Shown: positions 1-12,208 of the stretch, piece by piece | How positions within the stretch are numbered: position 1 is the stretch's first letter | Layout of the letters: each line of letters begins with the position of its first letter | Source of the DNA: Mytilus galloprovincialis | Lineage: Eukaryota > Mollusca > Bivalvia > Mytilida > Mytilidae | Assembly: GCF_965363235.1 (NCBI RefSeq) | Contig: NC_134847.1 | Coordinates: forward strand, 72,918,268-72,982,267 | Direction: 5' to 3' | DNA length: 64,000 bases | Notes under the pieces: model-generated | The model's input: only the letters and a program-made list of their open reading frames with translations | Databases searched by the model: none | What the model was told of the DNA's origin: nothing | Made by a program: the position numbers and the translations under genes

Positions 1-233
1 AAAAATTCAGTGCGAACCTGCAATGTTTATAAATGGAGGGCAGTAAAACTTGAAAATATGCCGCACAGCCCTATATGTCTTTTATTAGTGCAAAAAAAAA
101 GTAGTGCATGTCTCCTATCCAGGGAAATATAACATTCTCCATCAAAACTTCCTGAATGAAGAGTGACTGCATATGCAATTTAGGCAGTTCCTATGGAAAA
201 CTGCATTGCTGGTTTTACAAAGTGCAACCTATA
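1..233 (+). repeat. Left terminal inverted repeat of the MULE (only copy)
   Basis: This stretch is the reverse complement of 3838-4066, with about six small differences that are mostly 1-2 base indels. A TIR of roughly 230 bp is typical of Mutator-type elements. The pairing is intact at base 1, so the true outer end and any target-site duplication lie left of the window. The other four units have spacer DNA here in place of this repeat. Confidence 0.9.
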
Positions 234-934
234 CTGTACTTTCAAACCCCTTTTAGTATCAAAATATTCTTATATTCTTGTTGTTATTTATGTAAGTAAT
301 AGAAAATAATAAGTTACAATGGTAGTTTTTTCATTATTGTATTTTTATAGTACTTCTAGTAACTATACCCTGTTTGCGGCAAGATGTGTTTTTTTCCTGT
401 TCACTATTTTTTTTTTTTTATTCAAATTATTATTTTTTTTGTCTACTTAATAAACTCATTATATATTTGTGTTTTTCTTGTGCCTTTGTGTAATAGCTAT
501 TTGAATCATGGTTAGTTTTACTACAATCTGTTTATTTTGTTGAATTTTTGTCTTCTTTATGTACTATACCATAAAATGCATAAAAAGTTGTCATACAAGC
601 TTCAAAAAACTATCCCTATAACAAAAACATACACCTTATCTTTACTTTCTGTTTATGTTATAGCACACAAGCCTGTCAGCACTGATAAAAAAATTAAATG
701 AAGGGAGGTCAAATTATATGAACTTGTCAAATTACAAAATAAGGAGATTAGCCATCATGATGATTTTTATATGATTTATATAAAAAATCTTACATCTGGG
801 GTCACCTTCAGTTCCATCAGATATAAACAAAAAACTTAGTCATTCATGATTGTTTAGTTGTAAGGTCCTATATTTGATGTTTAAATATTAAAATACTGGA
901 ATAAAGTGCATTTCAAACAATTCTTACAATAACA

Positions 935-3359
935 ATGGGTCTAATCCCATGGCGTCTAAGGAAATACACATTTCAGAAAGGAAACAAGCCATATAATAAG
1001 GGGAAAAAATACAGAAATAAGACTTTACCTGCTGAAAAAGGCAAATTTGTGAGACTACCAAAAGACTTGTATGACTTAGTGACTAAATCTGTTCATAAAA
1101 AGAATGTTCAACTAATTCCTGCCTCTACAAAGTCAGCTCGCTTTCTAAGGCCGAAGCCTCCGACAAAAACAGAAGTTGAAAAATGTGCTGAAAATGAAAC
1201 AAAAACAGGGTAAGAATACTTTTTTTGTTATTAAGCTTTCAAAAATAATTAAACTTGCTTAAAAAAGCCATTTATAAACAACTATGAAGAAAAAGGCATG
1301 TGTCTTATATGCCAATTCTTTAAATGTGACATCTGAAGAAAATGCAAGCTAGGATTATACTTATTTTAAAATTTCTAGTCCTATATATATTTTCAAGAGC
1401 TAAATAATGCATGGTTTTTATATATAATATATATAAAAACACAGGCAAAGAAAAAAATATGCACTTTTGAGAGTACATTTGATCAAAAAGCTTATTTAAA
1501 GAAAACACTATTGTAAGGGAGGTAATTCAAAATAAAATTATTTTCACATTTTCCAAACTTAGTTTAACAAATAAAAAAACTAATTCACTTCAATTTTGGC
1601 AACATTTTTCAACTTCAGGTCAGAGAAAAATAGTTTTCGACTCCTTCGGATCAATGAACTTGAACAGATGTGGAATGAGGTTTTCATAGAACACAGACAA
1701 ATATCCCCTATGTGTACAGGGTTCATATCATGGGATTTAAGTGCAGAGCAGCAAAGAGGGGCTGCCTGGAGGGAAAAGGCAAGCTGCAATGAGTGTTCTT
1801 ACCATTCAAAAATGTTCAACCTTTACAATGAGGTGATCGCTAAGAAACGTGGTCGTCGAACAGCAGCTATTAATCTATCCATACAAGTCGCACTTAATCA
1901 TATAGCTATCAGCACAACTGGTCTACAGAAATTATTTCTTGGTTCTAATATACCAGCTCCTTCCACTTCAAGTATGCAACACAGTGCTAATGTTGTTTCT
2001 GAAATTATAGAAGAGTACAATCAAAAGGATTTGGTTCAGAAAAGAAAATTAATTAAGGAAATAAACATATTAAGAGGTGATAATCCTAATATTATTAACA
2101 TTCAGGCCGACGGAATGTATAATAACCCTATTTATTCCGGAATGGGTAAAACACCATTTCAACCAGCTACCCAATGTACATATAACATGTTAGAAAATAA
2201 TACTTATAAGCACAGTATTGTAAGCACAAGACAAGTGTCTAAGCTTTGCTCAAATAAGAGTGAACATAAAACAAAAACAAAAGTTAAATCTCACAAAGGT
2301 CACTGTTCTGCAAACATTGAAATGCATGACAGCATAGGCAGTGAGGAGCGATGGGCTAAAGACTGCTTGTTAGACCTGAAAAATGATGGTCTGGAAGTTC
2401 AAGAAATTACCACTGACCCTGACAGCAGTGCATTTAGAGCTGCAGAGTCTCTTTTTAAAGCTGGTACAACCAATACTCAGCCAATTCATTTTCTAGATAC
2501 AAGACATGTGTCCGCAAATCATAGAAATTTTATTAAAAAAATGTCAGGTCTGAAGGAAATAATGCCGGCACGATTAGTTTCAGAGAAAGATAAAATGCTA
2601 AAAAGGTTTGCATTAGATATGGCAGCACGTTGTCAGGCAGAGTACAATGCTGCCTTTGATAAATTCAATATGGACTCTGTACGGGTAAAAGTTCACCTAT
2701 CATATGCATGTCATGCTATAGTTTCTTGCTATCAGGGTGATCATAACGGGTGTACAAAATATTCCCTTGTTTGTTCAAATAGGAACAGTTTGAAGACATG
2801 GACTGAAAAATCAGCTTATCTGAAAAATAACTTTAAATTAAATAAATCAGAGAACACAGCAGCATTGTTACGTGAATGCGTAAAATATCGCCTTGGACCT
2901 ACCATGCTAAACCGTACATGCAAAAACACTAACACACAAAAAGCTGAAGCAACTAACCGTGCAATACGTGCAACTGTACCTAGCAATGTAACATTTACCA
3001 GAAACTATAAAGGAAGGGTACATACAGCTATACACAATGTAAATAATGGCCCTGGAGAATCCATCGTTAAACTCTGTAAAGCGGCTGGGGTTCCCATCGA
3101 ACCAGGAAGTCGTGCTGCCAGAGGTCTGAAAAATATTCAACAACACAATGAAAAACATAAATTATATAAGCAGTCAAAGCAGTACACAGATCAGAGATGC
3201 TCAAAAAAGCATGAACTATATAAAATATATGATGAGTATCAAGAGGAAAAAGACTATGAGAAAAACAAACTTTTACCGACAAAACGGCTGGCCGCAAAAC
3301 AGCCTCAAGAGTATTCGTTTGCCAAAAAACTCCGATCAAGACATGTTAAAAATAAATAA
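935..3359 (+). CDS. Mutator-like (MULE) transposase, two exons, copy 1
   Basis: Exons 935-1209 and 1619-3359 flank a 409-bp intron with a GTAAGA donor and a TTTTCAACTTCAG acceptor. The junction is phase 2 and gives a 671-aa protein plus stop. The long exon has no ATG at its upstream end, only a TTG inside the intron, so the ATG at 935 is the supported start. The N-terminus is short and basic (FQKGNKPYNKGK). A CxxC pair follows, then the transposase core: a first acidic motif ADGMYNNP near residue 256, a second TTDPDSS near 358-360, a His/Cys cluster (CYQGDHNGC), and TQKAE, whose Glu near 535 is a candidate third catalytic acid. This order fits invertebrate proteins annotated with a Mutator-like transposase domain (DDE superfamily), which cut and paste DNA at the TIRs. 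No break is seen. Confidence 0.88.
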
Positions 3360-3369
3360 ATTACCTGCA

Positions 3370-3828
3370 TCAGATAAGACAACACGGTAAATGATTATTT
3401 GTACACTGTTTTGTCCGTCTACAGAAAATTCTCTCTATGTTTATACTGTGCGACTCTAAAATCAGGTGCTCCGGTTTAATACATTTGGGGTTATGGCAAA
3501 GGTGTGAAATATCTAAAGGATCGCCGTTTGGAGAGAAACGGGGAAGATTTTCTTTTAATATTCTTTTATCTAGCATATAAGATAATCTGTGAGCTCTTTC
3601 AAGAGTTCTAGTGCCATCAGGCCAATTCATAACTTTTTTCCCATAGACCCCATGCTCCAAAGCTCCAACCCACACTGTACAGTCATAATTTCCATAATTT
3701 TTTTCACTTTTCTTAGACAAAGCTAAAGCCAATGCATTCCAAAATGATTCCATGTTGTTTCTGTAAAATGAAAACCCAAAAGGGGTCCGAAATTGGGATC
3801 CCAGGGAGGCTGAGGGGTGAATTCCCAT
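3370..3828 (-). CDS. I-PpoI-like His-Me finger endonuclease carried by the MULE, copy 1
   Basis: 152 aa, convergent with the transposase gene (10 bp between the two stops) and starting 10 bp inside the right TIR. The core SHLCHNPKCIKPEHL...N lines up with I-PpoI at exact spacing. H109 matches the catalytic His98, N130 matches metal-binding Asn119, and C111, C116 and H121 match the first zinc-site ligands. C50 is the likely fourth ligand (I-PpoI Cys41). A second Cys/His cluster (C136, C142, H146, C149) follows. All active-site residues are present, so it is probably a working DNA endonuclease, but this is not shown. The start is uncertain: on the minus strand a good acceptor (TTTTCATTTTACAG) lies just before Met26, so residues 1-25 may be intron or leader. 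Confidence 0.85.
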   Translation of the reverse strand: MGIHPSASLGSQFRTPFGFSFYRNNMESFWNALALALSKKSEKNYGNYDCTVWVGALEHGVYGKKVMNWPDGTRTLERAHRLSYMLDKRILKENLPRFSPNGDPLDISHLCHNPKCIKPEHLILESHSINIERIFCRRTKQCTNNHLPCCLI

Positions 3829-3837
3829 TATTTACCT

Positions 3838-4066
3838 TATAGGTTGCACTTGTGTAAAACCAGCAATGCAGTTTTCCATAGGAACTGCCTAAATTGCATA
3901 TGCAGTCACTCTTCATTCAGGAAGTTTTGAGGAGAATGTTATATTTCCCTGGAAAGGAGACATGCACTACTTTTTTTTGCACTAATAAAAACATATAGCT
4001 GTGCGGCATATTTTCAAGTTTTACTGCCCTCCATTTATAAACATTGCAGGTTCGCACTGAATTTTT
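3838..4066 (-). repeat. Right terminal inverted repeat, unit 1
   Basis: Reverse complement of 1-233. The endonuclease ATG lies just inside it, so this repeat is the likely place for the endonuclease promoter, by analogy with MuDR TIR promoters (inference). Confidence 0.9.
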
Positions 4067-5005
4067 CCATTAAATTTGACTCAACACCCAAATGTCTTCC
4101 AGTCCTCCTGAAAAATAAGTTAAATAAATAGACATTTTTATTTATATCCATTTAATTCTCCAATCAAGTCTTAATTAAAAAAAAATTACTTTGCATCCAT
4201 GGCAACAACTATGTAAACAGTAGCAGTATTTTATGCACATTCAATTTCTCCCCAAAAGAGGCGTGACTTGCAAATCACACGTGATTTACAAAGTGCAACC
4301 TATACTGTACTTTCAAACCCCTTTTAGTATCAAAATATTCTTATATTCTTGTTGTTATTTATGTAAGTAATAGAAAATAATAAGTTACAATGGTAGTTTT
4401 TTCATTATTGTATTTTTATAGTACTTCTAGTAACTATACCCTGTTTGCGGCAAGATGTGTTTTTTTCCTGTTCACTATTTTTTTTTTTTTATTCAAATTA
4501 TTATTTTTTTTGTCTACTTAATAAACTCATTATATATTTGTGTTTTTCTTGTGCCTTTGTGTAATAGCTATTTGAATCATGGTTAGTTTTACTACAATCT
4601 GTTTATTTTGTTGAATTTTTGTCTTCTTTATGTACTATACCATAAAATGCATAAAAAGTTGTCATACAAGCTTCAAAAAACTATCCCTATAACAAAAACA
4701 TACACCTTATCTTTACTTTCTGTTTATGTTATAGCACACAAGCCTGTCAGCACTGATAAAAAAATTAAATGAAGGGAGGTCAAATTATATGAACTTGTCA
4801 AATTACAAAATAAGGAGATTAGCCATCATGATGATTTTTATATGATTTATATAAAAAATCTTACATCTGGGGTCACCTTCAGTTCCATCAGATATAAACA
4901 AAAAACTTAGTCATTCATGATTGTTTAGTTGTAAGGTCCTATATTTGATGTTTAAATATTAAAATACTGGAATAAAGTGCATTTCAAACAATTCTTACAA
5001 TAACA

Positions 5006-7430
5006 ATGGGTCTAATCCCATGGCGTCTAAGGAAATACACATTTCAGAAAGGAAACAAGCCATATAATAAGGGGAAAAAATACAGAAATAAGACTTTACC
5101 TGCTGAAAAAGGCAAATTTGTGAGACTACCAAAAGACTTGTATGACTTAGTGACTAAATCTGTTCATAAAAAGAATGTTCAACTAATTCCTGCCTCTACA
5201 AAGTCAGCTCGCTTTCTAAGGCCGAAGCCTCCGACAAAAACAGAAGTTGAAAAATGTGCTGAAAATGAAACAAAAACAGGGTAAGAATACTTTTTTTGTT
5301 ATTAAGCTTTCAAAAATAATTAAACTTGCTTAAAAAAGCCATTTATAAACAACTATGAAGAAAAAGGCATGTGTCTTATATGCCAATTCTTTAAATGTGA
5401 CATCTGAAGAAAATGCAAGCTAGGATTATACTTATTTTAAAATTTCTAGTCCTATATATATTTTCAAGAGCTAAATAATGCATGGTTTTTATATATAATA
5501 TATATAAAAACACAGGCAAAGAAAAAAATATGCACTTTTGAGAGTACATTTGATCAAAAAGCTTATTTAAAGAAAACACTATTGTAAGGGAGGTAATTCA
5601 AAATAAAATTATTTTCACATTTTCCAAACTTAGTTTAACAAATAAAAAAACTAATTCACTTCAATTTTGGCAACATTTTTCAACTTCAGGTCAGAGAAAA
5701 ATAGTTTTCGACTCCTTCGGATCAATGAACTTGAACAGATGTGGAATGAGGTTTTCATAGAACACAGACAAATATCCCCTATGTGTACAGGGTTCATATC
5801 ATGGGATTTAAGTGCAGAGCAGCAAAGAGGGGCTGCCTGGAGGGAAAAGGCAAGCTGCAATGAGTGTTCTTACCATTCAAAAATGTTCAACCTTTACAAT
5901 GAGGTGATCGCTAAGAAACGTGGTCGTCGAACAGCAGCTATTAATCTATCCATACAAGTCGCACTTAATCATATAGCTATCAGCACAACTGGTCTACAGA
6001 AATTATTTCTTGGTTCTAATATACCAGCTCCTTCCACTTCAAGTATGCAACACAGTGCTAATGTTGTTTCTGAAATTATAGAAGAGTACAATCAAAAGGA
6101 TTTGGTTCAGAAAAGAAAATTAATTAAGGAAATAAACATATTAAGAGGTGATAATCCTAATATTATTAACATTCAGGCCGACGGAATGTATAATAACCCT
6201 ATTTATTCCGGAATGGGTAAAACACCATTTCAACCAGCTACCCAATGTACATATAACATGTTAGAAAATAATACTTATAAGCACAGTATTGTAAGCACAA
6301 GACAAGTGTCTAAGCTTTGCTCAAATAAGAGTGAACATAAAACAAAAACAAAAGTTAAATCTCACAAAGGTCACTGTTCTGCAAACATTGAAATGCATGA
6401 CAGCATAGGCAGTGAGGAGCGATGGGCTAAAGACTGCTTGTTAGACCTGAAAAATGATGGTCTGGAAGTTCAAGAAATTACCACTGACCCTGACAGCAGT
6501 GCATTTAGAGCTGCAGAGTCTCTTTTTAAAGCTGGTACAACCAATACTCAGCCAATTCATTTTCTAGATACAAGACATGTGTCCGCAAATCATAGAAATT
6601 TTATTAAAAAAATGTCAGGTCTGAAGGAAATAATGCCGGCACGATTAGTTTCAGAGAAAGATAAAATGCTAAAAAGGTTTGCATTAGATATGGCAGCACG
6701 TTGTCAGGCAGAGTACAATGCTGCCTTTGATAAATTCAATATGGACTCTGTACGGGTAAAAGTTCACCTATCATATGCATGTCATGCTATAGTTTCTTGC
6801 TATCAGGGTGATCATAACGGGTGTACAAAATATTCCCTTGTTTGTTCAAATAGGAACAGTTTGAAGACATGGACTGAAAAATCAGCTTATCTGAAAAATA
6901 ACTTTAAATTAAATAAATCAGAGAACACAGCAGCATTGTTACGTGAATGCGTAAAATATCGCCTTGGACCTACCATGCTAAACCGTACATGCAAAAACAC
7001 TAACACACAAAAAGCTGAAGCAACTAACCGTGCAATACGTGCAACTGTACCTAGCAATGTAACATTTACCAGAAACTATAAAGGAAGGGTACATACAGCT
7101 ATACACAATGTAAATAATGGCCCTGGAGAATCCATCGTTAAACTCTGTAAAGCGGCTGGGGTTCCCATCGAACCAGGAAGTCGTGCTGCCAGAGGTCTGA
7201 AAAATATTCAACAACACAATGAAAAACATAAATTATATAAGCAGTCAAAGCAGTACACAGATCAGAGATGCTCAAAAAAGCATGAACTATATAAAATATA
7301 TGATGAGTATCAAGAGGAAAAAGACTATGAGAAAAACAAACTTTTACCGACAAAACGGCTGGCCGCAAAACAGCCTCAAGAGTATTCGTTTGCCAAAAAA
7401 CTCCGATCAAGACATGTTAAAAATAAATAA
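5006..7430 (+). CDS. MULE transposase, copy 2
   Basis: Exons 5006-5280 and 5690-7430 with the same splice sites. The protein is identical to copy 1. Its upstream region has spacer DNA where copy 1 has the left TIR, so if the TIR holds the promoter this copy may be driven differently. Confidence 0.88.
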
Positions 7431-7440
7431 ATTACCTGCA

Positions 7441-7899
7441 TCAGATAAGACAACACGGTAAATGATTATTTGTACACTGTTTTGTCCGTCTACAGAAAAT
7501 TCTCTCTATGTTTATACTGTGCGACTCTAAAATCAGGTGCTCCGGTTTAATACATTTGGGGTTATGGCAAAGGTGTGAAATATCTAAAGGATCGCCGTTT
7601 GGAGAGAAACGGGGAAGATTTTCTTTTAATATTCTTTTATCTAGCATATAAGATAATCTGTGAGCTCTTTCAAGAGTTCTAGTGCCATCAGGCCAATTCA
7701 TAACTTTTTTCCCATAGACCCCATGCTCCAAAGCTCCAACCCACACTGTACAGTCATAATTTCCATAATTTTTTTCACTTTTCTTAGACAAAGCTAAAGC
7801 CAATGCATTCCAAAATGATTCCATGTTGTTTCTGTAAAATGAAAACCCAAAAGGGGTCCGAAATTGGGATCCCAGGGAGGCTGAGGGGTGAATTCCCAT
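7441..7899 (-). CDS. I-PpoI-like endonuclease, copy 2
   Basis: Identical 152-aa product, in the same convergent position downstream of transposase copy 2. Confidence 0.85.
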   Translation of the reverse strand: MGIHPSASLGSQFRTPFGFSFYRNNMESFWNALALALSKKSEKNYGNYDCTVWVGALEHGVYGKKVMNWPDGTRTLERAHRLSYMLDKRILKENLPRFSPNGDPLDISHLCHNPKCIKPEHLILESHSINIERIFCRRTKQCTNNHLPCCLI

Positions 7900-7908
7900 T
7901 ATTTACCT

Positions 7909-8137
7909 TATAGGTTGCACTTGTGTAAAACCAGCAATGCAGTTTTCCATAGGAACTGCCTAAATTGCATATGCAGTCACTCTTCATTCAGGAAGTTTTG
8001 AGGAGAATGTTATATTTCCCTGGAAAGGAGACATGCACTACTTTTTTTTGCACTAATAAAAACATATAGCTGTGCGGCATATTTTCAAGTTTTACTGCCC
8101 TCCATTTATAAACATTGCAGGTTCGCACTGAATTTTT
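7909..8137 (-). repeat. Right terminal inverted repeat, unit 2
   Basis: Identical to 3838-4066. It has no partner left TIR in its own unit. Confidence 0.9.
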
Positions 8138-9076
8138 CCATTAAATTTGACTCAACACCCAAATGTCTTCCAGTCCTCCTGAAAAATAAGTTAAATAAAT
8201 AGACATTTTTATTTATATCCATTTAATTCTCCAATCAAGTCTTAATTAAAAAAAAATTACTTTGCATCCATGGCAACAACTATGTAAACAGTAGCAGTAT
8301 TTTATGCACATTCAATTTCTCCCCAAAAGAGGCGTGACTTGCAAATCACACGTGATTTACAAAGTGCAACCTATACTGTACTTTCAAACCCCTTTTAGTA
8401 TCAAAATATTCTTATATTCTTGTTGTTATTTATGTAAGTAATAGAAAATAATAAGTTACAATGGTAGTTTTTTCATTATTGTATTTTTATAGTACTTCTA
8501 GTAACTATACCCTGTTTGCGGCAAGATGTGTTTTTTTCCTGTTCACTATTTTTTTTTTTTTATTCAAATTATTATTTTTTTTGTCTACTTAATAAACTCA
8601 TTATATATTTGTGTTTTTCTTGTGCCTTTGTGTAATAGCTATTTGAATCATGGTTAGTTTTACTACAATCTGTTTATTTTGTTGAATTTTTGTCTTCTTT
8701 ATGTACTATACCATAAAATGCATAAAAAGTTGTCATACAAGCTTCAAAAAACTATCCCTATAACAAAAACATACACCTTATCTTTACTTTCTGTTTATGT
8801 TATAGCACACAAGCCTGTCAGCACTGATAAAAAAATTAAATGAAGGGAGGTCAAATTATATGAACTTGTCAAATTACAAAATAAGGAGATTAGCCATCAT
8901 GATGATTTTTATATGATTTATATAAAAAATCTTACATCTGGGGTCACCTTCAGTTCCATCAGATATAAACAAAAAACTTAGTCATTCATGATTGTTTAGT
9001 TGTAAGGTCCTATATTTGATGTTTAAATATTAAAATACTGGAATAAAGTGCATTTCAAACAATTCTTACAATAACA

Positions 9077-11501
9077 ATGGGTCTAATCCCATGGCGTCTA
9101 AGGAAATACACATTTCAGAAAGGAAACAAGCCATATAATAAGGGGAAAAAATACAGAAATAAGACTTTACCTGCTGAAAAAGGCAAATTTGTGAGACTAC
9201 CAAAAGACTTGTATGACTTAGTGACTAAATCTGTTCATAAAAAGAATGTTCAACTAATTCCTGCCTCTACAAAGTCAGCTCGCTTTCTAAGGCCGAAGCC
9301 TCCGACAAAAACAGAAGTTGAAAAATGTGCTGAAAATGAAACAAAAACAGGGTAAGAATACTTTTTTTGTTATTAAGCTTTCAAAAATAATTAAACTTGC
9401 TTAAAAAAGCCATTTATAAACAACTATGAAGAAAAAGGCATGTGTCTTATATGCCAATTCTTTAAATGTGACATCTGAAGAAAATGCAAGCTAGGATTAT
9501 ACTTATTTTAAAATTTCTAGTCCTATATATATTTTCAAGAGCTAAATAATGCATGGTTTTTATATATAATATATATAAAAACACAGGCAAAGAAAAAAAT
9601 ATGCACTTTTGAGAGTACATTTGATCAAAAAGCTTATTTAAAGAAAACACTATTGTAAGGGAGGTAATTCAAAATAAAATTATTTTCACATTTTCCAAAC
9701 TTAGTTTAACAAATAAAAAAACTAATTCACTTCAATTTTGGCAACATTTTTCAACTTCAGGTCAGAGAAAAATAGTTTTCGACTCCTTCGGATCAATGAA
9801 CTTGAACAGATGTGGAATGAGGTTTTCATAGAACACAGACAAATATCCCCTATGTGTACAGGGTTCATATCATGGGATTTAAGTGCAGAGCAGCAAAGAG
9901 GGGCTGCCTGGAGGGAAAAGGCAAGCTGCAATGAGTGTTCTTACCATTCAAAAATGTTCAACCTTTACAATGAGGTGATCGCTAAGAAACGTGGTCGTCG
10001 AACAGCAGCTATTAATCTATCCATACAAGTCGCACTTAATCATATAGCTATCAGCACAACTGGTCTACAGAAATTATTTCTTGGTTCTAATATACCAGCT
10101 CCTTCCACTTCAAGTATGCAACACAGTGCTAATGTTGTTTCTGAAATTATAGAAGAGTACAATCAAAAGGATTTGGTTCAGAAAAGAAAATTAATTAAGG
10201 AAATAAACATATTAAGAGGTGATAATCCTAATATTATTAACATTCAGGCCGACGGAATGTATAATAACCCTATTTATTCCGGAATGGGTAAAACACCATT
10301 TCAACCAGCTACCCAATGTACATATAACATGTTAGAAAATAATACTTATAAGCACAGTATTGTAAGCACAAGACAAGTGTCTAAGCTTTGCTCAAATAAG
10401 AGTGAACATAAAACAAAAACAAAAGTTAAATCTCACAAAGGTCACTGTTCTGCAAACATTGAAATGCATGACAGCATAGGCAGTGAGGAGCGATGGGCTA
10501 AAGACTGCTTGTTAGACCTGAAAAATGATGGTCTGGAAGTTCAAGAAATTACCACTGACCCTGACAGCAGTGCATTTAGAGCTGCAGAGTCTCTTTTTAA
10601 AGCTGGTACAACCAATACTCAGCCAATTCATTTTCTAGATACAAGACATGTGTCCGCAAATCATAGAAATTTTATTAAAAAAATGTCAGGTCTGAAGGAA
10701 ATAATGCCGGCACGATTAGTTTCAGAGAAAGATAAAATGCTAAAAAGGTTTGCATTAGATATGGCAGCACGTTGTCAGGCAGAGTACAATGCTGCCTTTG
10801 ATAAATTCAATATGGACTCTGTACGGGTAAAAGTTCACCTATCATATGCATGTCATGCTATAGTTTCTTGCTATCAGGGTGATCATAACGGGTGTACAAA
10901 ATATTCCCTTGTTTGTTCAAATAGGAACAGTTTGAAGACATGGACTGAAAAATCAGCTTATCTGAAAAATAACTTTAAATTAAATAAATCAGAGAACACA
11001 GCAGCATTGTTACGTGAATGCGTAAAATATCGCCTTGGACCTACCATGCTAAACCGTACATGCAAAAACACTAACACACAAAAAGCTGAAGCAACTAACC
11101 GTGCAATACGTGCAACTGTACCTAGCAATGTAACATTTACCAGAAACTATAAAGGAAGGGTACATACAGCTATACACAATGTAAATAATGGCCCTGGAGA
11201 ATCCATCGTTAAACTCTGTAAAGCGGCTGGGGTTCCCATCGAACCAGGAAGTCGTGCTGCCAGAGGTCTGAAAAATATTCAACAACACAATGAAAAACAT
11301 AAATTATATAAGCAGTCAAAGCAGTACACAGATCAGAGATGCTCAAAAAAGCATGAACTATATAAAATATATGATGAGTATCAAGAGGAAAAAGACTATG
11401 AGAAAAACAAACTTTTACCGACAAAACGGCTGGCCGCAAAACAGCCTCAAGAGTATTCGTTTGCCAAAAAACTCCGATCAAGACATGTTAAAAATAAATA
11501 A
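9077..11501 (+). CDS. MULE transposase, copy 3
   Basis: Exons 9077-9351 and 9761-11501. The product is identical to copy 1. Confidence 0.88.
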
Positions 11502-11511
11502 ATTACCTGCA

Positions 11512-11970
11512 TCAGATAAGACAACACGGTAAATGATTATTTGTACACTGTTTTGTCCGTCTACAGAAAATTCTCTCTATGTTTATACTGTGCGACTCTA
11601 AAATCAGGTGCTCCGGTTTAATACATTTGGGGTTATGGCAAAGGTGTGAAATATCTAAAGGATCGCCGTTTGGAGAGAAACGGGGAAGATTTTCTTTTAA
11701 TATTCTTTTATCTAGCATATAAGATAATCTGTGAGCTCTTTCAAGAGTTCTAGTGCCATCAGGCCAATTCATAACTTTTTTCCCATAGACCCCATGCTCC
11801 AAAGCTCCAACCCACACTGTACAGTCATAATTTCCATAATTTTTTTCACTTTTCTTAGACAAAGCTAAAGCCAATGCATTCCAAAATGATTCCATGTTGT
11901 TTCTGTAAAATGAAAACCCAAAAGGGGTCCGAAATTGGGATCCCAGGGAGGCTGAGGGGTGAATTCCCAT
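11512..11970 (-). CDS. I-PpoI-like endonuclease, copy 3
   Basis: Identical to copy 1, in the same position relative to transposase copy 3. Confidence 0.85.
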   Translation of the reverse strand: MGIHPSASLGSQFRTPFGFSFYRNNMESFWNALALALSKKSEKNYGNYDCTVWVGALEHGVYGKKVMNWPDGTRTLERAHRLSYMLDKRILKENLPRFSPNGDPLDISHLCHNPKCIKPEHLILESHSINIERIFCRRTKQCTNNHLPCCLI

Positions 11971-11979
11971 TATTTACCT

Positions 11980-12208
11980 TATAGGTTGCACTTGTGTAAA
12001 ACCAGCAATGCAGTTTTCCATAGGAACTGCCTAAATTGCATATGCAGTCACTCTTCATTCAGGAAGTTTTGAGGAGAATGTTATATTTCCCTGGAAAGGA
12101 GACATGCACTACTTTTTTTTGCACTAATAAAAACATATAGCTGTGCGGCATATTTTCAAGTTTTACTGCCCTCCATTTATAAACATTGCAGGTTCGCACT
12201 GAATTTTT
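11980..12208 (-). repeat. Right terminal inverted repeat, unit 3
   Basis: Identical to 3838-4066. Confidence 0.9.

Larger units (their letters stand above)
214..4284 (+). mobile_element. MULE tandem unit 1 of 5 (4071 bp)
   Basis: First full repeat of the array. In order it holds about 700 bp of AT-rich non-coding DNA (234-934), the two-exon transposase gene (935-3359), the convergent endonuclease gene (3370-3828), the right TIR (3838-4066) and an unrelated 218-bp spacer (4067-4284). The period is set by the identical spacing of every landmark. The unit edge is ambiguous by 20 bp because TTTACAAAGTGCAACCTATA occurs both inside the left TIR and at the end of the spacer. I see no base difference between units. 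Confidence 0.93.
4285..8355 (+). mobile_element. MULE tandem unit 2 of 5
   Basis: Same content as unit 1 shifted by 4071 bp, with the spacer at 8138-8355. Upstream of its transposase gene the left TIR is missing, and the spacer of unit 1 runs straight into the element interior. Confidence 0.93.

Noticed and set aside
1580-1789. Minus-strand open frame over transposase exon 2
   Set aside because: It is a shadow of the coding strand, repeated with every unit, and has no motif.
2907-3339. Minus-strand frames of 83 and 90 codons inside the transposase gene
   Set aside because: They are antisense to conserved transposase codons and have no start context or family resemblance.
3370-3828. A self-splicing group I intron carrying the endonuclease
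   Set aside because: I-PpoI lives in such an intron, but here the gene is convergent with the transposase and does not interrupt it or any other visible gene.
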